From Carya illinoinensis (taxonomy: Eukaryota; Streptophyta; Magnoliopsida; Fagales; Juglandaceae), in the NCBI RefSeq assembly GCF_018687715.1, contig NC_056765.1:18290394-18354393 (forward strand): a stretch of 64,000 bases of DNA, read 5' to 3'. The notes under the pieces were generated by a model. It was not told the origin of the DNA. It was given only the letters and a program-made list of their open reading frames with translations, and ran no database searches. How positions within the stretch are numbered: the first letter of the stretch is position 1; every line of letters begins with the position of its first letter. Made by a program: the position numbers and the translations under genes. This document shows positions 1 through 11,699 of the stretch, one piece after another.

Positions 1-483
1 GTAATGTGTCACAATCAGAGCAGGGAGCGGACATGGAAGATTGGAGGAGGATAATTAGACGTCGTTGACACAACGTGGAACTTACAGCCTCTATGGTTAG
101 GTTTTTGGATAGTTTTGGGCCTCATTAGTTGAGTTACACGAGTTATTCAATGAACTGGCCCAATAGTGTTTTTTTGGTAATGTAAATATGGAGCTCGGTC
201 TCCCACGTTTTGAGATTTCAATCTTCGAAGAACCGTAATGTAATCTTGGATGTTTATTCTGTTAAGTATGCATGGATTATGTTTTAACTATTTGGGATAT
301 TATAAGTTTGGTGCATAGCATTGCTCAGGAAAAAAATTATCTACTGTGAATATTATATAATACTAGATGCATGTTAGGAACATTGCATCTTATATGTCAT
401 GAACGGGGACAAATAAATTTATGTTGCATGTCCCGATGCTTCCGATGTCCGTCTGATCCCAAATGGAAATCTGGGGGTGTCAC
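1..483 (-). repeat. Fragment of a gypsy-type LTR, cut by the window edge
   Basis: Read on the minus strand from 483, the sequence starts TGTGACACCCCCAGATTTCC, a start of the TGTRACACCCC kind that is common in plant chromovirus (Tekay/Del-like) LTRs. The same start, with similar following bases, recurs at 21549-21632 in this window, which supports a repeat-family boundary. The rest of the LTR runs off the left edge. I see no coding potential here. Confidence 0.5.
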
Positions 484-1046
484 ACAGCAAGCTTGGTACC
501 ATGAGGTATATTCAGCAGACTTCCACCTAGCCAAGCACCGAAGAGGCAAGCTAGCCCCGATTGTTTCATTTAGGCAGAACGACGAAGTGTAGGGGTGATG
601 TACCCCCACGACAATGCATTGGTCATAACCATGTTGGTCGCCAACTTTACCACCTGAAGGATTCTCATCGACAATGGTAGCTCTGTGGACATCCTATTTT
701 GGATGGCTTTCACCCGAATGGGAATAGACGCAGCGTGGCTAGAACCAGCTACGACACTGCTGAATGGATTCTATTGGGATATGGTGCATTCCGAGGGAAC
801 CATCACGCTATTATTCCTCACGGGCACTGCTGCCATTATGGTTTATTTCCTCGTTGTGAAGGCCCCGTCATCCTACAATGCCATCATCGGTAGACCCGCC
901 CTCAATAGCCTGCAGGCGATCACTTCAACCTACCACCTCAAAATGAAGTTCCCAACTCCGTGAAGTGTAGGAGAGGTCCGAGGGGAGTAGGTCATGTCGT
1001 GGCAGTGTTACGTCCAGGAGCTCAAAATCCCATGTAGGCCTTTGCC
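484..1046 (+). pseudogene. Retropepsin-like protease domain of gypsy element 1, broken
   Basis: This is the aspartic protease region that follows gag in Ty3/gypsy polyproteins. The linker reads WYHEVYSADFHLAKHRRGK and SFRQNDE. After a frameshift near 590 it continues GVMYPHDNALVITMLVANF. A TGA at 655-657 then precedes RILIDNGSSVDILFW (from 658), which contains the active-site motif DNGSS. The domain runs on through [17 protein letters not shown] and AITSTYHLKMKFP, the usual end of this family. After the stop near 961 a remnant CYVQEL is readable. The catalytic motif is intact here, while the sister copy at 55929-56533 has lost it. At least one frameshift and one nonsense codon make it non-functional. 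Confidence 0.7.
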
Positions 1047-1229
1047 CTTGGCTCACCCTGCTGGGCTCATGGGGAAGGAAGGGAGTGCAAGAAAGGGCGA
1101 TATCGGGTGCCAATGACAGAAACAATGTGGGAAGGGTCTTCAAGGATCTTGCACCCATTTCTTTCATTTTCATTTTGTGGACTTTGAGGAACTTTAAAAA
1201 GTTACACCGATTCATGAAAAGATTTTGTC

Positions 1230-3370
1230 GTGTCCATGATGTTTCAAGGTGACCTTCTAGCAGAGAGCAAACAACAACCTCATTGCCCGACACCTACCTT
1301 CCTTGCAATGCCAACGGGCTGGAGTGGGTTCAATCTCAAACTACTTGAATACCTACCTCTACCGCGGGGTGAAAGGAGAAGGGTTGGCCCAAAAGCCACT
1401 CTGACCCTCCCATGGTAGGGAGTGGGTCCTACCTCACAGTGGCCGAATACCAACCCCGACCCCCATCGTAGCAAGGAGCGGACTAGCAACATTGCTGTCT
1501 GAAAAAGTTACCTTCCTTGTGTCCATCAATAGGCAAGAGCGGGTTCAGTCTCCAACTATCCGAATAACCTACCCCTACAATGGTGCCCCACGGTAGAGAG
1601 AGGGTCCAACCCTTGAGCGACCCGAATACCTACCCTGACCTCCACCACAATGAAAAGTGAGCTTAGAGCTAGCCTGGCTCAAAGTTTACCTTCCTTGCAA
1701 TGTCAACGAGCAAGAGCTATTCCAGTTCCAAATTGCCCTAATAACCTACCTCTACCACGGGGTGAAGAGGAAAAGTTGACCAAAAGCCACTTCGCCCCTC
1801 CAGGGGTAGAGAGCGGGTCCAGCCCCCCTGGCAGCCCTAATACCTACCCCGACTCCCATTGTGGCAAAAAGAGGTCAGTAGCGTTGATGTCCGAATGACC
1901 TTTTCGAGGGGCACCATAAGGATGTGTGTAATGCCGAAGATGCTTTACCCTTCCTGTAGTGGAGTGCGGGTCAGTCCTTAGCTACCCAAAGAAGACACAA
2001 AAGTTACCTTCCTCGTAAGTGTCAATAGGTAGGAGCAAGTCCAGTATCAAAATGCCCGAATACATACCTCTACCCCGGGGTCAAGAGGAAGAGTTGGCCA
2101 AAAGCTGCTCCACCCCTCCTGCGGTAAAGAGCGGGTCCAGCCCCTGGGCGGTCTGAATACCTACCCCAACCTTTGCTGGGAAAGAAGAGTGGGTCCAGAT
2201 CCAGCCTGACCCAAATCTTGTCCCTCCCTACAATGTCAACAAGTGGGATCGGGTCTAGTCTCAAACTGCTTGAATACCTACCTCTACCATCGGGCAAAAG
2301 GGGAAGAGTTGGCCAAGAGCCACTTTGACCCCTCCACAATAGAGAGCGGGCCCTATCCCATGGTAGCCTTAATACCTACCCTAACTTCCAACATGGCGAG
2401 AGAGTGAACGACGTATACCCTGACTCCCAACATGGCAAGAGAGCCAATGACCCTACAACGTTGCCCAAATAAGTTACCTCCTCGGGGAAGTCACAATGAT
2501 GGGATGGCTTGAGGCATCTCAACTTTTCCCAGATGGAGTGCAGGTAGGTCCCCCGACCACCAGATGTAAAGTGTTAGCAATGGCAGCATGGCAGTGAACT
2601 ACAGCAGAAGCATGAACATCTTACCTCTTCGAATACTTACCTCTACCACGAGGAGAGTGGGTCCAATCTCAAACTGCCCGAATACCTACCTCTACTTGGA
2701 GGAGAAAGGGGAAGATTTGGCCAAAAGCCACTTGATGCCCCCACTACAAAGAGCCAGCCCTGCCCCCACACTAGCCCGAATACCTATCTCGACTCCCGTC
2801 GTGACGAGAGAGCGGATGACCCTACAACATCACCCAAAGAAGTTACCTGCTCGGGGGAGTCACAATGGCAGGATTGCTTGAGGTATCTCAACCTTTCCCC
2901 AATGGAGTGCGGGTAGGTCCCCTGACCACCCGAAGTAAAGCATCAACAATGGTAGCAAGGCAACAAACTATGGCAAAAGCACGAACACCTTACCTCTCCC
3001 TGCGAGGTCAACGAGCGAGAGCGGGTCCAATCTCAAACTGCCAGAATACCTACCCCATGGTAGAGAAAGGGGAAGATTTGGCCAAAAGCCTACTTGGAGG
3101 AGAAAGGGGAAGATTTGGCCAAAAGCCGCTTGACGCCTCCACTGCAAAGAGCTGGCCCTGCCCCCACACTAGCCAGAATACCTACCTCAACTTCTATCAA
3201 TGTGAGAGAGCATACGACCCTACAATGTCGCTCAGAGAAGTTAACTCCTCGAGGGAGTCACAATGTCGGGATGGCTTAAAGCATCTTGACCTTTCCTCGA
3301 TGGAGTGCAGGTAGGTCTGCCAACCACCCGAAGTAAAGTGTCAACAACCCAATAAGGCAATAAACTACGA
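1230..3370 (+). repeat. Degenerate tandem repeats in the gypsy spacer
   Basis: The phrases CCCGAATACCTACC, GGGTCCAATCTCAAACTGC and GAAGATTTGGCCAAAAGCC recur many times. In the right half the period is about 380-390 bp, with corresponding points near 2440, 2815 and 3205 (GACCCTACAA followed by GAAGTTACCT and CACAATG). The left half is a more diverged version. Similar text follows the protease in the second gypsy element (56580-57200). Open frames here are accidental. Tandem repeats between pol and the 3' LTR are known in Tat-type gypsy elements. Confidence 0.7.
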
Positions 3371-5054
3371 CGGAAGAATGACCAACGGTTGAAGGACCTA
3401 CAAGTGAAGAACCTAAGATCAACTAAATCATGGTAAGTCACAGGCTTTCAAGGCTAACCAGATGAACTGAGGTACTCATGAAGGCGGCCCTCTCTGTCCA
3501 ACTAGGAATGCCAATGGCCCCCCAAACCGGAATAGCAAAAAGAGTAAAGACACAACAAATTCACATAGGAGAGAAAGTGAAAAAATGAATAAAGCTAGCT
3601 AGACAAGAGCAAAGAAGTTTTTATTAAGGTGACAAGATACAATATAAAGCACCAAGACAAGGGGCGATATGGTACAATATAAAGCGCCAAGACAAAGGGC
3701 GATATGATACAACATAAAGTGCAAAGACAAAGAGCAAGCCAATACAGCACAAAGTCCCATGACAAAGAACAAAGTAGAACTTGAGATCCCGGCACCGAGG
3801 GTGAACAGCCCAAGGCACCAACTAGTGGGTTAAGAGCTGAGCCAAATCGTATCTCACTAAAAGCTAGAGGTCAACGACTCTATCATTCGTTCCTACCTAC
3901 CAAGCCGGTTCAAAGACACATGGCTAAAAACGACGTCAGTGAACAACACTCGCTAGGGAAGGCGGCAGACAAAGATCTCCATCACTACGATGAAGCAACA
4001 ACAGACACGAGGAAGTCTTCTGCTACCCCCCACCCAAGGTTGCTCGAAAGAAAATCAACTAAAAAGAAATGCCGAGAGAAGAATAGCACAAAGAATCACA
4101 ACATTCCGCCTTTCTACATCAAGAGAGTCCAGGAAAGGGAGGTGGTTTGACCTAGTCGAAGAGAACTCCATCAATGTCCCGAAGTGTGAAGAAAGAGAAT
4201 ACATTTCTGTACGAACACGCTGCCCAAGACAAAAAGAAAATAAAGAAAGAGAATGCATTTATGCAAAGTGAAGAGGACCAAATTGCAACCAATCGTAAAC
4301 CGAGCTTGCAAGGTGGAATAAAGAGATAACAATGAAGCATTTTGGCACATAACCCAGATTCAATGGCTGAGGGAAGACAAGATAGGACAAAAGAGATAGC
4401 ACAAAGTGAAAAATGAAAAGGAATTGAGGAGGGAAAGGCCCTATATATAGACGAATGTGATGTTTGGAATCCAGAGCAGCTGAAGCCTATTTGCTTGACC
4501 CAATCCTTGTGATTCACATAGATCGAGCAAGGGACGTCCTATGAAAAGACTTAGGAAGAAGTAATTGACAGATGAAATTAATGGCGAGGGAATCGAGGCT
4601 TAAATGTGAAGTCAAACCGTCAGATTCTATTATGATTATGGAAGCTGAATAGTTGCCCAAGATTGCATGGGAAACGAGGACTCGATTATCATCATAGAGA
4701 TCTGGGAAGACGACACATGGAAGGTACTAAAGGCATGATCATATATCCAATAAAAGGAAAAGGTTGGGAAGCTCAGCGGGGTGAAAATCAGCCTAAGGGA
4801 TACAGTGTTTTCCACAGCTTGGCTTAGTAGGCCATAGCAGAAAGGCAGGGATGCAAATAGATTCTCATTTAAGATTGATGGGGGGAAAGTAAAGTAAAGA
4901 TGTTGTCAAAAATCCGTCAAAATTAGTCAAGAGATCAGTCCAGAGTAAACATAAGATCAATCCTGAGCAAATAGATAGAGAAACTACTACAAATAGCAAA
5001 GGAGTGTGTTCATTAATGTTTGAGTGTTTACATACAGAGTGCATAATGTCTGCA

Positions 5055-5061
<7 letters not shown>
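3371..5061. other. Non-coding spacer of gypsy element 1
   Basis: No conserved protein is readable on either strand. The stretch contains the 35-bp minisatellite (3630-3775) and ends at a GA microsatellite. Frames at 3920-4271 are Lys/Arg-rich and resemble nothing I recognise. Confidence 0.5.
3630..3775. repeat. 35-bp minisatellite, about four degenerate units
   Basis: Units begin GATACAATATAAAGC, GTACAATATAAAGC, GATACAACATAAAG and ATACAGCACAAAG, each followed by a CAAGACAAAGGGC-like half. The period is about 35 bp and divergence increases to the right. The minus-strand frames over it, rich in Leu/Cys/Tyr, are a by-product. Confidence 0.7.

Positions 5062-5126
<65 letters not shown>
5062..5126. 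repeat. (GA)n microsatellite
   Basis: About 32 uninterrupted GA units, followed by a G-run. It produces an Arg-Glu repeat frame on the plus strand and a Ser-Leu one on the minus strand; neither is a gene. Confidence 0.95.
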
Positions 5127-5132
<6 letters not shown>

Positions 5133-5149
5133 AGAGAGAAGACTAAGGC

Positions 5150-6831
5150 CACGGCATATTGGGCCCTGGCTCGTGACCCCCATCTTCTAAGGCACAGGCT
5201 GAGTAAGCAGGTGTATCCAAGTTGATAGGTCTCATTAAGGCATCCGGCATCAAATCCATCCCCAGCCGATGACCGCGCTTAAAAGCATCCTCATCGACCA
5301 GAACCTTGTTGAGGTCAAGACCACTTAAAAACTACTTGCACTCTAGTGGGAATGGCTATAGATTCTCCAAAAGATATTCCCGAAAGGACTTGAGGCCCTC
5401 AGCAGACCCATCAGCGTAGGCAGTATCCCGGACGTGTGAGTCCATCTTCAGCTGGCTATCCAAACCAAAGGTGACCCCCGAAATGTAAGGGAGACCTCTC
5501 TAAAGGTCTGCGACTAGCTGCCCCTTGCTGAGAGATTCTTTTGAAGATCTACAACATGCCCCTCCAGCTCCTCTATCAGCCTACATCCTTCTTTGTCCGC
5601 TTCTCCAATTCTTTCTGGCCGAATTTGTGCTTGGATGACTTCTAATAGCTGCCTACAAAGCTGAGGCACTATGGAAGGCGTGATTGACACGTTGGCCTCA
5701 TCCTCACGAACATGCCCCCCAAGATTGAAAGTCCTATCAAGGCAAGTGCAGCTGCCAGTCCAGCACTTGGTAAGCGCTTACCCTTACTAATGCATCTAGG
5801 GCTGCTAGCCACCAGAGCACTCAAGAGTAGAGTGGCCGACCCCCCAGTCCTAGTGTCAAGCTCCTCTCAGCTGAAACTCTAGCTAAGGTGCACCTCTCCA
5901 GAGACATTGAGTGCCCCAAAGAGGAGTCCGTAGCCACTTCAATAGGGATAGTCTGGTGAAGTACCCCCTGAGCTTGGCAAGTCTGCCGATGCGCGATCTT
6001 AGAGTACCCAGTACATGCCCCTTGGAAACTTTGGCCTCCAGCACAAGATGGCTATTTGCCCCAGTGTCCTCTAGACTGGGTTTCTTCCCTTTCGTGGTAG
6101 CTAACGGGTGCAGAGGCCACTTCTGGAGGGTGGATGTTCCTGGATGGGCCGAGACGATCCCCAGCCTAGGGCTAACTCCCCTATAAGGGGAGAGAAGGAT
6201 CCGTATATTCTCCTATGAAAAAAGAACCTCCGACCGAACGTTGCTAGCATGACTCTTCACCCACTACTCAACTATAGCAATGAGCTTCTCCTCGGCCAGG
6301 GAGGGTGATAAGCGAATAACCCTGTCTTCGAGTACTTCACCCCAAACTGTCTGAATAGGGAGCTCGTAACGGTCTGCATGGCCCTCAAGGGATCCCAACC
6401 CAGGGCTGAAAGCAAAGAAAAACTTGGAAGACCAGTCCTTCACTTTGCAGTACAAATCAGAGGTATTTCGCTCTAAAGCTACAGCGATGATCGTGGATAT
6501 CCAGCACATTGTGAGTCAGAAGGAATTCACGACCGGTGACATTGGCATGCTCGAGATGCGTACTTTGCAAGGCCTGGCACCAAAGAATGCCACAGCTTGT
6601 TAGCTGCCTCCATGCATTAGGGTGAAATTGCGATGTAGCCAAGCCAAGGAAATCCCACACCTCACGGTCTAGTCAGGAGAAAGGCAACCTCAAGCCATTG
6701 GTAAACATGGCAGGGAGGAGAGCCACCTTAGAAGAATGGCCTTGGGCATCGACTACCCTTTCATTCGGCCCTAGAATCTCAAAGGTTACAGTGTCAAGGA
6801 TATCGTAGACAACAAGAATGTGCTCCACCAT
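5150..6831 (-). pseudogene. Antisense ORF of gypsy element 1 (Transposase_28-like)
   Basis: This runs opposite to the protease. From 6831 it reads MVEHILVVYDILDTVTFEI and LGPNERVVDAQG, then LLPAMFTNGLRLPF, WDFLGLATSQFHPNAWRQL (near 6600-6655) and LYCKVKDWSSKFFF (near 6415-6455). That is the order seen in plant proteins annotated 'putative gypsy-type transposon' (PF04195): N-terminal PNER, FxxGLRLPxxP, QxxPNAWR and WKxRFFF. The C-terminal half is Glu/Lys-rich and probably coiled coil. Several stops and frameshifts (for example just before LDREVW) break it. Its role in these elements is unknown. The paralogue at 58250-58755 shares the YCKVxDWxxKFFF core. The domain call rests on remembered family motifs. 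Confidence 0.6.
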
Positions 6832-7370
6832 CTAACGATCAATGGTCGAGCAATAGCCACTACCAGCAAAGGGAGGACCAGTGTAGTTGATCTCCCTAGG
6901 GGTCATGGAATATGCGGTTCTTTCTAGAGCCATTGGAGAGGAGTGGGGAGGATAGTGAATAGTAAGTGGCAGAGGGTGTGGTTCAACGAGGAAGAACCAA
7001 TCAGAAAATGTACTATGAATATAAAAGGTAACCCCCTCCAACTTATAAACCAAAGAAAGAGCAACTGTTTTGAAGAGACACATGGCAAAAAGGTGAGACG
7101 GGGCGGTTCGAGTTTTGGGAAGCAAGTACTGCGAGGCAACGAGAAAGCAAAGAGTCATCCGATGTGATTGAAGAGACACCAACCATTGCCACCCTCGGGA
7201 AGCTCACCTATGGGAGGCTAGAATTAGACCATCAGCGCAAAGCGTCGAGGAGTCCCTCTCAGTCGTAAAGGCTTACCAACCCTTCAATGCAAAGCTAGGA
7301 GTATGACGGCAGAAGCAAGCACAAAATTGAATTCCCATTGGCATCACCCGATGGAAATTAGCAAAGTAAC

Positions 7371-7782
7371 TGTAAGGGAATTTTCCCTACACACCCTTGG
7401 CACCAAGATGAGATGTCCACATGCACCAGGGGCAGAGCCCTAGGCCCACCGGAATGAGGGAGGGCCCGTCAGACCAACCCATGGGCCAAGTTCGAGGGGG
7501 GTCGAGTACCTATCAGCATGGTGAGCGTGAAGCAAAGAGGAGCCCTCCGAACTCTAACACTACTTCATCGATGGACCAGTTGAGACAGCAAGATGGCCAC
7601 ATCAAACAGGAAACCGCGCCGCATTAATGGTGTCTCTGCTGAAGTATGCCGCATTTATGGCAATCCAGCTCGAGCCAAGTGCCACATTAATGGTGCTGCC
7701 ACTATATGATGCTACAGGCCCATTATTGAAGACTAGAGTCCCTGAAACTTGGCCCAAGGGCATACGAAACACAACGTTAACA
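7371..7782 (+). repeat. 3' LTR of gypsy element 1
   Basis: It begins TGTAAGGGAATTTTCCCTAC and ends GGGCATACGAAACACAACGTTAACA. The end matches the ends of the LTRs of the second element, which read AGGCRTACG followed by AACA after an AATGAAGAC block; here that block is ATTGAAGAC. At 412 bp it is shorter than the 664-673 bp of the other element, so it may carry a deletion. Confidence 0.65.
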
Positions 7783-8105
7783 AGACCTAATTGTGAATTT
7801 CTCAAATATAGGAAGTTAATTGTGAAAATTAAAGTCCCAATAAGTTTTTTTATAAAAGATAACTATGGATTAAAGGACTAGTTTTCCAATTATACCAATT
7901 CAATATAAATTATATAAACACAAAGTCAAAAAGGCCCCAACACAAGACGTCTAATATTACTTACTAAGCATTGATTACCAAACCAATCTAAAAAACATGA
8001 TTGACAAGGGTAGAAGAGCCAACAAAATAAATCCAAAACACCTAAGGAAACTTGGCAAATTGGCTCTTTTCATAAAAGAGAACTAAAACCTCTCTCCATT
8101 GTTAT

Positions 8106-10921
8106 ATATATATATAGGAACTAACTTCATTACAAAGGAGGAAAACACCTCAAACCTGGTTACAAAAGTGTTTATCAACATAAACAACATTCTCAATGAA
8201 AACAGGTACACTATGCCACCAAACTTGCATATCAAAAATAGACCATGCATGCCTTGCAAGTCGATGAGTAGCTACATTTGAAAATTTATTGGCATGTTGT
8301 AACGTACGTTGCAGAAATTCTTGCTTTAGTCTTATGATCTCAGAAACAACTGTCCTCACAGCTGCATATGATTCTTCTCTACTGTTAACCTCCTCAACTA
8401 GATATAACCAATCACTTTCGATGATAAGATTGTGAATGCCAATGTTTAAATAGAACTAGAGACCCTCAGCAATGCCATTGCCCCGACATTTTCTGGATCA
8501 AGGGATTCATCCTCAACTCTGCTTAGAGCCATAGTGACATATCTCCCCATAGGAATTTTTAAGAATGGCCCCAACACCTTTTTTTTATTATCAAAAAATA
8601 GTTCCCCATCAACATTTAATTTAAACCAATCTATTGGTGGAGGAGACCACCTATAATCCAACTTCTTAGTATGAATCTACTGCTGCAAATCAGTAACAGA
8701 TTTACCCTTCTTAGAAAGAGAAACCTATTACTTGTTGAGGTGGTAGATAAATATCATCATGAATCATTTTGTTCCTCCTATACCAGGAGCCCCATCCCAT
8801 AAGGATAAAACCTATCAAGTCCTCTAGAGCTCCTTTCGAGTATACTTCCATAGTAGTAGACATAAAGGATTTGAACTGATCCACCTGTTGAAGAATAGGA
8901 AACTATCTCAACTAGAATTCATGAATAGATGGACAAAAAAGTAATGCATGAGCCAAATCTCCACAAGGTGTTGACAGAACCTGCAAAACCCATCCACATT
9001 TATTTTCCTGCTCATGAGATTTGTCATTGTAGGAAGTCCTTCCTTGCAGGCTCTCCAAGCAAAAGATTTTTACCTTTTGAGGAACTTTCAACTTCCAAAT
9101 AGCATTCCAAAATCTCTTTGTAGAGGCCCCATTTGAAGGCTCCCCCATATTAGAAACAACAAGAGACTTGAAAAACCTGTATGCACTTTTGACACTCAAT
9201 ATACCATTCTTCTCATTCTCCCAAATCCATTTGTCTAATTCACCTGAGGAATTAGGATACAGTCTTTACACAGCCTTAGCTACCTTTGGATTGAAGAGAG
9301 ATCTAACCTTAGAAAGGTTCCACCAGTTAGTGCTACAATCTATTAAAGATGCAACCTATCCATCCAAGCCAATAAAGTCCACCCCCTGCTAAAAACTGCC
9401 AATACACAACTCCTTGCTCAAATCTCTAAAGCCAGGTATCCAAACATCCCTCATGATATGTATAGACCTCCCATTTCCATCACTCCATCTTCCATCTTTG
9501 ATAAGAAGGTTCTTTGCCTCCCAAATCTCTCTCCAAGCATACAAGGGATTACCACCAAAAAATCAAACAAGTTGCCACTAGGGAAGTATCTAGCACTATA
9601 AACCTTGTAAAATAGGCTCTCTTTATTCTACAAAAGCCTCCAACTCTGCTTAGCCAACATAGCCATATTAAAAGTCCCCAACTACTTGAAACCTAACCCT
9701 TCCATAGATTTGGACTGACACATTTTCGACCAGCTAACCCAATGAACCTTTCTTTCTTCATTCTTCCGCCCTCACCAAATTTTTCCATCATACCCTTAAT
9801 TTCTAAACACAACTTATTAGGAAGTTTGACACAACTCATTGCATATAAGGGAATAGCTAGAGACACTGCCTTAAGAATCACTTCCCTTCCATCTTGAGAA
9901 AACATATTGCCCTTACAACCTTACAATTTCAACCAAACTTTGTGCTTTATCTCAGCAAAAGCATTTGTTTTTGACTTACCAACCATTGGTGATAATCCTA
10001 AGTGCTTCTCATACTGCTATACTTGAGACATACCCCACAAATCCATAATGACCCTCTTCGTAGCTCCATCAACATTATTACTAAAAACCATAGCAGGTCT
10101 GTCTTGGTTAATAAGTTGACTTGATGCCTCTTCATGCTTCAACAACTCTAATAATTTGAGATTAGTCTCTACATCAGCTTCATAAAATATGAGACTATCA
10201 TCTGCAATGAGTAGATGATTAAGTCTTAGGGACCCTCAACAGATTTGGATACCAGAAACTGAATCAAACTCAACAACACTTCTCAACAAGCCAATTAAAC
10301 CCTTAGTGCACAAAATGAATAAATAAGGAGAGATAGGATCTCCTTGTCTCAACCGTCTTGAGGGAACTATATAACCTGTTGGGGATCCATTAATAAGAAC
10401 TAAGAAAGAAGCACTTTGCACACACCTCATTACAAGCTAGACCAACTTGTCGTGGAATCCCAGTTTTCTCATAATTGCTTCAAGAAAATTCCATTCTACC
10501 ATATCATAAGCTTTGCTTATGTCAAGCTTTAGGGAGATAAAACCTTTCTTTCTCTTCTTTTTCCTTCTCAGGTAGTGGAGAACTTCATAACCTTCCAGTT
10601 AAAAAAGCATCTTGTGTTTCGGATATCAGAGCAGGTAACACTTTCTTGATTCTATTTGCAATAGCTTTAGATATTAGCTTCTAGCTTTAGATATTAGTAG
10701 GCTAATGGGTCTAAAGTCATTGACTTTCACACGATGTTTCTTCTTTGGGACCATAGCAATAAATGTATGATTCACAGCTTGAGGAAAAACACTAGAGTTT
10801 AGAGCAAGGAAAACTGCAAATGTGATAGATTCACCAATTTCAGGCCAAAACTAATGAAAGAACAAAGGTGGCATACCATCAGGCCTTAGTGCCTTCGAAG
10901 GATATTGCATTTCCTTCAAAG
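8106..10921 (-). mobile_element. 5'-truncated LINE with a 14-bp target-site duplication
   Basis: A minus-strand non-LTR retrotransposon. The 14-bp sequence CTCTCCATTGTTAT occurs at 8092-8105 and 10922-10935, flanking it exactly. Coding remnants in order are the RT N-terminal region (LRPDGMPPLFFH, VPKKKHRVKVNDFRPISLL), SRRLRQGDPISPYLFILC, the RT active site as IADDSLIF (10197-10208 holds IADD), a zinc-finger-linker region near 9000, and an RNase H domain (FKLNVDGELFF near 8600; NVATHRLARHAW near 8260). The 3' tail is (TA)n rather than poly(A). Endonuclease and ORF1 are missing because of 5' truncation. Many stops and frameshifts; inactive. Confidence 0.85.
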
Positions 10922-10950
10922 CTCTCCATTGTTATTTAAGTATTCTTTTA

Positions 10951-11240
10951 GGGGATGTTTAGAAAAAATTTCATCTCATCTCATTTACTTCCCAAACATT
11001 AAAAAATTAAAAAAAAAAAATTCAAATTTTTCAAATCTCAAAACAAAAATAATATTAAAAAATTATACAATAACAATATTTTAATTTTATAATACTTTTT
11101 GTTCAACTTTTTCTCTTTAATTTCTCAAAAAAAAAAAAGAAAAAAAAAAACTCAACTCAAACTACCTTACTACTATTCACAAACTATTTTACTATCATTC
11201 ACAAAGTTCTTATCTAATTTCATTCTCAAAGCATACCTTA
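10951..11240. mobile_element. GAGATGA-family MITE copy
   Basis: An AT-rich body with TTTCATCTCATCTCAT near one end and internal AAATCTCAAAACAA.AATAATATTAAAAAA, as in at least seven other copies in the window. It is inserted in the orphan spacer S0 at a position where the other two spacers are uninterrupted. Confidence 0.6.
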
Positions 11241-11699
11241 TATTGGCTGGATAATTGGAACCGAGAGAGGAAGTCTCATACTGATGGATCACAAATTGCT
11301 TGTTTTTGGAATGATGAAATATCCTTTCTTATCGACTGAAGAACACGAGAAATAGAGTCCTAGGGGCTCTCTATTCCTTCAGCGGCAATAGAGAGAAGCC
11401 AAATCACGAGTAAATCATTATCTTTGACTCGGTGATTGAGTTTGGAGGTTTAAAAAATATTTTTAATAGCTTAAAAGTTTTTTTCTTTAGGTTTTTTAAA
11501 GAAAATAGTACTAATAAATGAAAAGAATAATAAAAAAAATAAAGTCGAAAATTGACTTTCTAAAAAAAGGGGCAAATTGAAATTTTTGTTGAAAGGTTTT
11601 TGCAAATAATGCTACAGTTTTAACACCTCCAACTATTCTTGTAAGCAACACATTTCCAAGCTAGTGAAAAAGCTCAAGTCACGTGGATATGGCTTTGTC

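Larger units (their letters stand above)
484..7782 (+). mobile_element. Gypsy (Tat-like) LTR retrotransposon remnant without RT or integrase
   Basis: The parts in order are a protease remnant (about 484-1046, plus strand), a GC-richer spacer of degenerate tandem repeats (1230-3370), unassigned spacer with a minisatellite and a GA microsatellite, a long antisense reading frame (5150-6831, minus strand) and a 3' LTR (7371-7782). The 5' LTR and gag are missing; an unrelated LTR piece abuts on the left. No reverse transcriptase, RNase H or integrase motif is present between protease and LTR. The element at 53882-59528 has the same order and the same absence of pol. Antisense ORFs near the 3' LTR are known from the Tat clade of Ty3/gypsy elements, so I place it there by inference. 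Confidence 0.7.
7850..11520. repeat. Orphan copy of the SDR intergenic spacer (S0)
   Basis: With the LINE at 8106-10921 removed, this region aligns in order with the spacers upstream of SDR2 (about 30940-32260) and SDR4 (about 42290-43290). Shared landmarks are AAGTCAAAAA.GCCCCAACA, AACACC.TA.GGAAACTT, AAATTG.CTCTTTTCATAAAAGAGAAC, TTAAGTATTCTTTTAG, GGAATGATGAAAT and the GAGAGAAGCCAAATCA block. The two MITEs found in the other spacers are absent here. By analogy an SDR gene should lie to its left, but gypsy element 1 begins there instead. Confidence 0.65.

Noticed and set aside
3630..3775. CRISPR-like regularly spaced repeat
   Set aside because: The units are contiguous and degenerate with no unique spacers, and the DNA is a plant nuclear retrotransposon.
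3595..3821. Two overlapping minus-strand frames rich in Leu, Cys and Tyr that look membrane-like
   Set aside because: They are translations of the 35-bp minisatellite and repeat its period.
5004..5225. Plus-strand frame rich in Arg-Glu repeats
   Set aside because: Produced entirely by the GA microsatellite; no conserved flanks.
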